Shown here one piece after another: positions 23,512-29,491 of a stretch of DNA of 29,491 nucleotides. Position numbers and translations under genes: made by a program. The notes beneath the pieces are model-generated. The model did not search any database and had not been told where the DNA came from. It saw nothing but the letters and a program-made list of their open reading frames with translations. The first letter of the stretch is position 1. The number at the start of each line of letters is the position of its first letter. The stretch covers positions 1 through 29,491 of the forward strand of contig JBBPYR010000165.1 of the NCBI GenBank assembly GCA_038199755.1, read 5' to 3'. The DNA is from JBBPYR01 sp038199755. Lineage in GTDB: Bacteria; Chloroflexota; Ktedonobacteria; Ktedonobacterales; Ktedonobacteraceae.

Positions 23512-23976
23512 CTACGGTATGACGGCGGTTGCTTCGATCTCGACGCGTGCCATGTCTTCAAGCAGGTCTGCAACTTGCACGACCGACATGGTGGGATAGT
23601 GGTTGCCCATGAGTTCGCGGTAGACAGAGCCAATTTCTCGGCCACGTGCCAGATACTCTTGCTTATCCACAATATACCATGTCAGGCGCACAAGATGCTC
23701 TGGTTTGCCACCGGCTTCGGCAAGGACGGTCAACACGTTTTGCAGCGTTTGTCGCACCTGGCTCACGAAGTCGCTTGACTGAAAGCAGCACTGCTCGTCC
23801 CAGCCGATCTGCCCACTGATGAAGACGAGCCGTCCAGAGGAATTCACACTAATACCGTTGGCGTACCCGCGTGGGCGTACCCATGTTGGTGGCTGCAACA
23901 CCTGAGTTCCCTGAGCTCCTTGGGCTTCGTGGGCTTCCTGCATGTCTTGTTGTTCATGCGCATGATTTTCAAGCAT
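23512..23976 (-). CDS. Rid-family (YjgF/YER057c/UK114) protein
   Basis: This 154-residue protein has the Rid fold markers VFISGQIGWD (about 51-60), QTLQNVLTVLAEAG (76-89), and the C-terminal VEIEATAV. A glutamine- and alanine-rich extension of about 30 residues (HEQQDMQEAHEAQGAQ) precedes the fold. RidA hydrolyses reactive enamines and imines; its key arginine lies in a VAR motif, which here reads VAD (D137), so this is not a canonical RidA and belongs to a subgroup lacking that arginine. The start codon overlaps the ligase stop by 8 nt (ATGCTTGA), so it is translationally coupled in the aromatic operon. A role on an enamine or amino-substituted intermediate is inference from the setting. Confidence 0.85.
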   Translation of the reverse strand: MLENHAHEQQDMQEAHEAQGAQGTQVLQPPTWVRPRGYANGISVNSSGRLVFISGQIGWDEQCCFQSSDFVSQVRQTLQNVLTVLAEAGGKPEHLVRLTWYIVDKQEYLARGREIGSVYRELMGNHYPTMSVVQVADLLEDMARVEIEATAVIP

Positions 23977-25624
23977 TGTCGCGCACCTGTTCTTGCTGGC
24001 GTAGCCGATAGCGTTGAATCTTGCCCGTACCTGCACGTGGCAGGGCCGGGCAGAACTCGATAGCGCGGGGATATTTGTATGGCGCGATATGCTGCTTGAC
24101 GAAATCTTGTAGAGTACGAGCCATCTCATCGTTGTCCTGATACCCCGCGGAGAGCACAACGAAGGCTTTGATGATGATACCGCGTTCGAGATCGGGCGCA
24201 CCCACAACGGCGCATTCCGCCACAGCAGGATGTTCCAGCAGCGCGACCTCGACCTCTGGTCCCGCGACATTGTACCCTGCTGTGACGATGATATCGTCTG
24301 TACGCGCCTGGAACCAGAAGTAGCCGTCCTCGTCCAGTAGGTAGGCGTCACCCGTCAGATTCCAGCCATGTTGCACATAACTCTGTTGTCGATCATCAGC
24401 GAGATAGCGACAGCCAGTTGGCCCCTTCACGCCTAGGCGTCCGACCGTTCCAGGTGGGAGTATTTCACCCTGTGGACCGAGGATGGCCGCCTGATAGCCG
24501 GGAACGGGCTTGCCTGTGGCACCGGGGCGGATGTCAGCACCAGCAGCCGCGATGAAGATATGTAGCATCTCGGTTGAGCCGATGCCATCAATAATCTCGA
24601 TGCCCGTGGCCTCGCGCCACATCGTGCGCGTGGAAACGGGCAAAGCCTCACCAGCCGAGACGCTTTGGCGCAAGGATGAAAGATCGAACTTCCCCGCCAT
24701 GCTAGCGGCTTGTCGATAGGTGAGTGGAGACGCCCAGGTAATGGTCGCATGATAGTTCTGGATACCTTGTAGCATATTCTGCGGCGTTGGCTGCTCTAGC
24801 AAAACGGTGGTAGCCCCAACTCGCAAGGGGAACAGCAAGAGACCACCCACGCCATAGGTGAAAGCCAGCGGTGGTGTACCGATGCAGATATCGTTTGGGG
24901 TCATATGTACAACCGATTTGGGAAAACAATCGCTGGCCGCGAGAATGTCACGATGTGTATGCATTGCCGCCTTTGGTTTGCCTGTTGAGCCAGAGGTAAA
25001 CGCGATGAGAGCGATATCATCGGCTGCAGTCTTAACGGCCTCGAAATGGGTAGCATGGCTATCCGCACTTTCCATACGTGCCTCAAGTCCGTTGGGTGAG
25101 GCATCGTTGAAATAGAGAATATGCTGTAGTACGGGACTGCGTTGCTGCGCGGCCAGCAGTTCAGCATCAAGTCGTTTATCGCAGATTGCTGCACTGACCT
25201 GCGCCTTTTCAAGTACATCGAGCAGTTCTTTTTCACGCAACAGCGGCATAGTTGCTACAACGATAAGTCCAGCCTTTGTGACAGCCAGCCAGCAGACGGC
25301 AAGCATGGCGTTATTCGCGCTTCTGAGCAGCACGCGGTTCCCCGGCACCAGACCTAGATCATGCGTCAAGACATACGCAACCTGATTGACCCGTTGCTGA
25401 AACTGTTGGTAGGTCAATGTGCCATTGGCGTCAATGATGGCGGGTGCGTCTCCATGCTTCACATCTCCCTCTTGTTGTAGCCAGCGATCAAGCAGTTCTG
25501 CTGTACAATTGAGTTGAGCGGGATACTGCACCTCGGGCAGGGTATAGATGAGGTCGGGCCACTGCTCACGCGGGGGCAGGTTGTCACGGGCAAAGGTATC
25601 GACATACGCGGAAGGGGCATTCAT
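23969..25624 (-). CDS. Benzoate-CoA ligase family enzyme, probably 2-aminobenzoate-CoA ligase
   Basis: The 551-residue protein is an acyl-CoA synthetase of the ANL superfamily. The ATP-binding loop TSGSTGKPK is at 210-218, GSTE at 349-352, TGD at 424-426, and the C-terminal catalytic lysine K535 is in AGTGKIQRY. An N-terminal segment and the overall pattern resemble benzoate/2-aminobenzoate-CoA ligases. It would form an aryl-CoA from the acid, ATP and CoA, releasing AMP and PPi. The neighbouring monooxygenase/old-yellow-enzyme fusion strongly suggests 2-aminobenzoate as substrate; salicylate is the main alternative. AAAGGAGG precedes the start, which is 22 nt downstream of the hydratase gene. 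Confidence 0.9.
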   Translation of the reverse strand: MNAPSAYVDTFARDNLPPREQWPDLIYTLPEVQYPAQLNCTAELLDRWLQQEGDVKHGDAPAIIDANGTLTYQQFQQRVNQVAYVLTHDLGLVPGNRVLLRSANNAMLAVCWLAVTKAGLIVVATMPLLREKELLDVLEKAQVSAAICDKRLDAELLAAQQRSPVLQHILYFNDASPNGLEARMESADSHATHFEAVKTAADDIALIAFTSGSTGKPKAAMHTHRDILAASDCFPKSVVHMTPNDICIGTPPLAFTYGVGGLLLFPLRVGATTVLLEQPTPQNMLQGIQNYHATITWASPLTYRQAASMAGKFDLSSLRQSVSAGEALPVSTRTMWREATGIEIIDGIGSTEMLHIFIAAAGADIRPGATGKPVPGYQAAILGPQGEILPPGTVGRLGVKGPTGCRYLADDRQQSYVQHGWNLTGDAYLLDEDGYFWFQARTDDIIVTAGYNVAGPEVEVALLEHPAVAECAVVGAPDLERGIIIKAFVVLSAGYQDNDEMARTLQDFVKQHIAPYKYPRAIEFCPALPRAGTGKIQRYRLRQQEQVRDNA

Positions 25625-25646
25625 AACATTCCTCCTTTAAGGTCCC

Positions 25647-26438
25647 TTAATTTCCCTGGAAGACGGGTTTTTGACGCGCAACGAAGGCAGTATAAGCACG
25701 CTGAAAATCCTGCGTCTGCATACAGATGGCTTGTGCCTCGGCCTCGGCCTCAATCGCATTATCCAGAGGCATTGCCCATTCTTGGTGCAGCATCTGCTTG
25801 GTCATAGCATGGGCGAAGGTGGGACCGTCCGCAAGCATGGTCGCTATTTCCTGCGTTCGGGACAGTACGTCGTTGGGATCGTAAAGAGCGTTGAAAAAGC
25901 CCCACTGCAATCCCTCTTCGGCCTGCATGATGCGCCCAGTGTAGAGGAGTTCGGCGGCGCGTCCCTGGCCAATGACCCGTGGCAGCAGGGTGCAGGCACC
26001 CATATCGCAGCCCGCTAGCCCGACACGTGTGAAGAGGAAGGCTGTTTTGCAGCTTGATGTACCATAGCGCATGTCAGAGGCGAGCGCGAGCATGGCACCG
26101 GCACCGGCGCAGATGCCATCAAGCGCGGCTAGAATGGGTTGTGGGCAGGCACGCATCGCCTTCACAAGGTCGCCCGTCATGCGCGTGAAATTCAGGAGTT
26201 CCGGCATGGTCATGCTCACAAGGGGGCCGATGATTTCATGCACATCACCACCGGAACAGAAGTTGCCACCTGCCCCCGTGATGACGACGGCTTTGATCTC
26301 TTTGTTATAGACAAGGGCGCGAAAGGTGTCGCGCAACTCGGCATAGGACTCGAAGGTCAGCGGATTTTTTCGTTCGGGCCGGTTCAGGGTGATGGTGGCA
26401 ACCTTGCCCTCTTGTTGCCAGAGAAAGTGTTGTGCCAT
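25647..26438 (-). CDS. Enoyl-CoA hydratase/isomerase family protein
   Basis: This 263-residue crotonase-fold protein has the oxyanion-hole segments GAGGNFCSGGDVHEI (about 55-69) and CAGAGAMLALASD (110-122). In classical hydratases the two catalytic glutamates lie in F-P-E-V and in A-x-E-x-x-x-T-G. Here the first position reads FTRV (R138) while the second, E163 in AAELLYTG, is kept. The altered residue suggests a crotonase acting in ring modification or hydrolysis rather than standard beta-oxidation. GGAGG precedes the start codon. It lies between the MarR regulator and the ligase in the aromatic operon. Confidence 0.9.
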   Translation of the reverse strand: MAQHFLWQQEGKVATITLNRPERKNPLTFESYAELRDTFRALVYNKEIKAVVITGAGGNFCSGGDVHEIIGPLVSMTMPELLNFTRMTGDLVKAMRACPQPILAALDGICAGAGAMLALASDMRYGTSSCKTAFLFTRVGLAGCDMGACTLLPRVIGQGRAAELLYTGRIMQAEEGLQWGFFNALYDPNDVLSRTQEIATMLADGPTFAHAMTKQMLHQEWAMPLDNAIEAEAEAQAICMQTQDFQRAYTAFVARQKPVFQGN

Positions 26439-26483
26439 GAGCTATCCTCCAATACACAGCATTGTGCAGTAAGATACTTTTCT

Positions 26484-26996
26484 TTACGATTCTTCTTTCA
26501 CATGTTGTTTCAGTTTGCCCAGCAGGGCGTATAGCTGTAGTTGCTCTTGTGGGGCCAGCCCAGCGAGCAGGTTGGGAATCCATGTTGCATGGACTGCAGC
26601 CATCTCAGCAAAGGCGACACGTCCTTTTGGTGTGAGGCACACTTTCTTGGCGCGGCGGTCACGCGGCATGGCAACACGCTCAACCAGGCCGTCACGCTCA
26701 AGGTTGTCGGTAATGCTGGTGATGTTGCCGCCCGACACCATCAGCCTTTGCGATAACTCACCCATGCCCAAGCCATCGGGGAAGCGTGCGAGTTGGGCCA
26801 TCAGGTCGAAGCGCGGAAGCGTGGTATCGAAAGTCGTGCGCAGACGGCTACTGACCTCATTTTCGATCAGCGTGGTGCAGGTGAGCAGACGCAACCAGAG
26901 ACGTAGCTCATTCTGATCGGCGACTATCGTCTCACGATCTGGGCTTGCTGCTGCGGGATCAGTTGTCTCTGCTCCGGTGTCTCGATGAATCGTCAT
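26484..26996 (-). CDS. MarR-family transcriptional regulator
   Basis: The 170-residue protein has the MarR winged-helix arrangement: helices around LRLWLRLLTCTTLIENEVSSRL, the helix-turn-helix GMGELSQRLMVSGGNITSITDNLERDGLVER (about 77-107), and the wing with DRRAKKVCLT at 113-122. MarR proteins in such operons usually repress and are released by an aromatic acid or its CoA ester. The ATG at 26996 is chosen because it overlaps the stop codon of the upstream gene (TAATG), implying coupling; a longer frame inside the upstream gene is a shadow. As part of the operon it would autoregulate. The AT-rich promoter near 29351-29379 is the likely target. Confidence 0.92.
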   Translation of the reverse strand: MTIHRDTGAETTDPAAASPDRETIVADQNELRLWLRLLTCTTLIENEVSSRLRTTFDTTLPRFDLMAQLARFPDGLGMGELSQRLMVSGGNITSITDNLERDGLVERVAMPRDRRAKKVCLTPKGRVAFAEMAAVHATWIPNLLAGLAPQEQLQLYALLGKLKQHVKEES

Positions 26997-29263
26997 TATT
27001 CGCTTGGCACTCCTTTCGCCAGATTGCGTTCTAGTTGGGCTTTGCCATTGAGATATTGTGGTGGCCAAGGCATCTCTGTATAGCCGATTTGCGCGGCGGC
27101 GTGTAGCGTCCAGTAGGGGTCGGCCAGATGTGGGCGTGCGAGGGCACACAGGTCGGCACGTCCGGCGGCGATGATGCTGTTCACGTGGTCCGGCTCGAAG
27201 ATCGCGCCCACGGCCATCGTCGCGATGCCAACTTCGTTACGAATGCGATCAGCGAACGGCGTCTGATACATGCGCCCATAGACAGGTTTTGCCTGCCGCG
27301 AGGTCTGACCTGACGACACATCGATCAGATCCGCACCCGCCGCCTTAAAGAGGTGCGCGATCTCCACCGCCTCGTCGGATGTGTTGCCACCAGGAACCCA
27401 GTCATGGGCCGAGATACGTACCGACATGGGTTTGTGCGCGGGCCACACGGCACGTAGAGAGCGGAAGACCTCCAATGGATAGCGACAACGATTCTCTAGC
27501 GAGCCGCCATAGTCATCGTCGCGCAGATTGCTGAGCGGCGTGATGAAGCTGGACAGCAGGTAGCCGTGAGCGCAATGCAGTTCGAGCCAGTCGAAGCCGC
27601 ACTCCTCAGCCCAGACAGCCGCACGCACAAAATCCGCCTGCACCCGCTCCATATCGGCACGAGTCATGGCACGCGGAAGCTGATTTTGCGGGCCATAGGG
27701 AACGGCGGACGCGGCAATAAGCGGCCAATTGCCCTCTGCTAGCGGCTCATCTACCTCTTCCCAACCCAATTGTGTTGAGCCCTTTGGTCCGGCATGGCCG
27801 AGTTGCATAGCAATCTTCGCGGGTGTACGCGTATGCACGTAATTGACAATGCGCTGCCAGGCGGCTTTGTGTTCTGGCTTATACATGCCAGCACAGCCGG
27901 GGGTAATGCGCGCATTGGGCGAGACACAGGTCATCTCGGTGAAGACGAGGCCCGCACCACCATGCGCTCGGCTGCCTAAATGAACAAGATAGAAGTCGTC
28001 CGGCGTGCCATCCTGACAGGAGTACATCGCCATCGGTGAGACGACGACACGGTTAGCAAGGGTCAATTCACGTAGGCGAAAAGGTGTAAACATCGGTGGA
28101 ATCGGTTGCGCGGGCAAACCACTACGCTCGGCGAGCCAACTTTCCATGCTAGAGATGTAGCTTTTGTCGCGTAGGCGCAGGTTTTCATGCGAGACGCGCT
28201 GGCTCCGTGTGAGCAGGCTATACGCGAACTGTTCGGCTTCGAGGGCGGTATAGCGATTGACGTTCTCGAACCAATCGGTGCTGTTACGCGCACTATTCTG
28301 AATTTTAATGACCTCGACCTTGCGTTCCGCTTCATACTGTGCTAATGCGCTGGCACTATGCGCGTGCTGTTGCAGGGATTGTACCAGGGCGATAGCGTCT
28401 TCCAAGGCGAGCTTTGTGCCGGAGCCAATGGAGAAGTGCGCGGTGTGCGCGGCATCGCCCAGCAGCACGATGTTCTGATGCGTCCAGTGCTCGTTAGTGA
28501 TACGCTGGAAATTGAGCCAGGGATTTGCCACGTTGCGCGTGTTGTTCAGCAGCGGATAGCCATCAAGGTAGCGTGAAAATAGGCTCTCGCAAAAGGCCAC
28601 GCTCTCGTCGGCGGTCATTTTGTCGAGGCCAGCGCGACACCAGTTTTCTACAGGCGTCTCAACGATAAAGGTGCTAGTCTCGCGATCAAAGGTGTAGGCG
28701 TGAGCCTGAAACCAGCCCCACTCGGTCTCCTCAAAGGCAAAGGTGAAGGCAGCGAAGCGTTTATGCGTACCTAGCCAGACATATTTGCAACGCCGCTGCT
28801 CGATCTGCGGCTGAAAATAGTCTGCGTACTTACGGCGGATGCTGCTATTGACACCATCGCTAGCAATGATTAGGTCCGCCTCAGCGTATGCAGCATCGTC
28901 CTGCACATAGGTCTGGTAGATGAGTTCGACGCCCAACTCACGGCAACGCTCTTGCAGAATGCTCAGGAGTCGCTTCCGGGCGATGCCACTAAAGCCATGT
29001 CCACCGGAGGTGATGGTGCGCCCCTTAAAATGAACGTCGATATCGTCCCAGTGATTGAAGCTGGCGAGGATGGCATCATATGTCGGACGGTCGGCACGCG
29101 CAAGGTTATTGAGCGTCTGATCGGAGAAGACGACTCCCCAGCCGAACGTATCATGTGGGAGATTGCGTTCGACGACGGTAATCTGCGCCTCTGGCCGTGC
29201 CTGCTTCATGAGGAGCGCGAAATAGAGACCTGCTGGCCCTCCACCAATACAAACAATCCGCAT
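26996..29263 (-). CDS. 2-aminobenzoyl-CoA (or salicylyl-CoA) monooxygenase/reductase, two-domain fusion
   Basis: The 755-residue protein joins an FAD aromatic hydroxylase to an old yellow enzyme. In residues 1 to about 385 the FAD site GGGPAG is at 7-12, and the second FAD motif GDAAHTAHFSIGSG begins at 269. Residues about 390-735 are an FMN barrel: FTPFRLRELTLANRVVVSPM at the start, ELHCAHGYLLSSFITPLSN at 561-579, and DDYGGSLENR. This architecture is that of 2-aminobenzoyl-CoA monooxygenase/reductase of Azoarcus, which hydroxylates and reduces the ring of the CoA ester; databases also call it salicylyl-CoA 5-hydroxylase/oxidoreductase. The ATG at 29263 is supported by GGAGG 8 nt upstream. 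First gene of the operon. Confidence 0.92.
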   Translation of the reverse strand: MRIVCIGGGPAGLYFALLMKQARPEAQITVVERNLPHDTFGWGVVFSDQTLNNLARADRPTYDAILASFNHWDDIDVHFKGRTITSGGHGFSGIARKRLLSILQERCRELGVELIYQTYVQDDAAYAEADLIIASDGVNSSIRRKYADYFQPQIEQRRCKYVWLGTHKRFAAFTFAFEETEWGWFQAHAYTFDRETSTFIVETPVENWCRAGLDKMTADESVAFCESLFSRYLDGYPLLNNTRNVANPWLNFQRITNEHWTHQNIVLLGDAAHTAHFSIGSGTKLALEDAIALVQSLQQHAHSASALAQYEAERKVEVIKIQNSARNSTDWFENVNRYTALEAEQFAYSLLTRSQRVSHENLRLRDKSYISSMESWLAERSGLPAQPIPPMFTPFRLRELTLANRVVVSPMAMYSCQDGTPDDFYLVHLGSRAHGGAGLVFTEMTCVSPNARITPGCAGMYKPEHKAAWQRIVNYVHTRTPAKIAMQLGHAGPKGSTQLGWEEVDEPLAEGNWPLIAASAVPYGPQNQLPRAMTRADMERVQADFVRAAVWAEECGFDWLELHCAHGYLLSSFITPLSNLRDDDYGGSLENRCRYPLEVFRSLRAVWPAHKPMSVRISAHDWVPGGNTSDEAVEIAHLFKAAGADLIDVSSGQTSRQAKPVYGRMYQTPFADRIRNEVGIATMAVGAIFEPDHVNSIIAAGRADLCALARPHLADPYWTLHAAAQIGYTEMPWPPQYLNGKAQLERNLAKGVPSE

Positions 29264-29350
29264 GGGAGAGACCTCCAATTTTTGTGTGGACACCCCACAC
29301 CCCTTGGAACCCCGCTTTACGAGTAGTATGTGAAAATAGTAGTCATAAGT

Positions 29351-29379
29351 ATTTTAAGTAAAGATATTTTAAATGTCAA
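29351..29379 (-). promoter_or_regulatory. Near-consensus promoter of the aminobenzoate-type operon
   Basis: Reading the minus strand, TTGACA (29379-29374) and TAAAAT (29356-29351) are separated by exactly 17 nt. A transcript would start near 29343, about 80 nt before the first gene. ATTTTAA occurs twice (29351-29357 and 29366-29372) within the promoter, a possible MarR contact site. Confidence 0.65.
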
Positions 29380-29410
29380 GTATTATTTTAGTGTTCGGTA
29401 TGCAGAGTGG

Positions 29411-29435
29411 CCTGGACATGCGCGGTATGTCCAGG
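29411..29435. terminator. 9-bp hairpin near the right edge
   Basis: CCTGGACAT (29411-29419) and ATGTCCAGG (29427-29435) pair perfectly with a 7-nt loop. On the minus strand it would follow a stop codon at 29456-29454, so it may end a gene that lies beyond the window. The remaining bases to 29491 are too short to assign; an 11-codon minus-strand frame from 29489 to that stop could be a gene's last residues. Confidence 0.35.
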
Positions 29436-29491
29436 GCACACAGCCTAACGCACCCTAATGTTTATTGGCGAGTGGGGTGGCGGTGTTGGGC

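Noticed and set aside
23969..24351. Upstream extension of the Rid-family frame
   Set aside because: It runs through the 3' end of the ligase gene in another frame; the Rid fold is complete from the ATG at 23976.

Overview
The window looks like a chromosomal segment of a free-living, moderately GC-rich, metabolically versatile bacterium. A soil-type Chloroflexota (Ktedonobacteria-like) host is my best guess. The reasons are the Uma2-family protein, GTP-type PEP carboxykinase, F420-type LLM oxidoreductase, good Shine-Dalgarno sites and TATAAT-type promoters. This placement is inference from gene content only. I see no rRNA, tRNA, CRISPR array, transposase or phage gene.

Layout. (1) 1-5131: a phenylacetate-CoA-ligase-family gene cut by the left edge, an LLM-class flavin/F420 oxidoreductase, a Uma2 protein, a membrane sensor histidine kinase without an adjacent regulator, and a spacer with short repeats. 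(2) 5132-9274: GTP-dependent PEP carboxykinase (pckG), and divergently an unusual single-chain fusion of a Gfo/Idh/MocA oxidoreductase with an aldo/keto reductase. (3) 9275-15951: a complete four-gene Wadjet (JetABCD) SMC anti-plasmid operon with its own promoter, overlapping genes, and a 34-nt tandem duplication at the jetC/jetD junction. (4) 15952-21134: a small stress-type protein, an M24-fold protein with altered metal ligands, a YciI-like protein, an adenosine deaminase family enzyme, a VapBC-type toxin-antitoxin pair and an alpha/beta hydrolase. (5) 21135-23415: a regulator with two MerR-like halves, divergent from the hydrolase, then a divergent S-adenosylhomocysteine hydrolase-like protein. 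(6) 23512-29380: a minus-strand operon with a near-consensus promoter, encoding a flavin monooxygenase/old-yellow-enzyme fusion, a MarR regulator, an enoyl-CoA hydratase-like protein, a benzoate-CoA-ligase-family enzyme and a Rid-family protein. This matches the aerobic 2-aminobenzoyl-CoA (anthranilate) pathway.

How the parts work together. The Wadjet proteins would form an SMC-kleisin-KITE motor plus a TOPRIM nuclease that extrudes and cuts small circular DNA. The right-hand operon would activate an aromatic acid to its CoA thioester, hydroxylate and reduce the ring, then begin ring processing, under control of a co-transcribed MarR protein. Many genes end in long, nearly perfect hairpins (17-29 bp stems) with no U-tract, a recurrent feature of this sequence.

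Most notable items: the Wadjet operon with its junction duplication; the Gfo/Idh-AKR fusion; the CoA-dependent aminobenzoate operon, with active-site substitutions in its hydratase and Rid members; a roughly 60-bp promoter/leader module present twice around the adenosine deaminase gene; and a perfect inverted repeat that would hide the ribosome binding site of the first gene.
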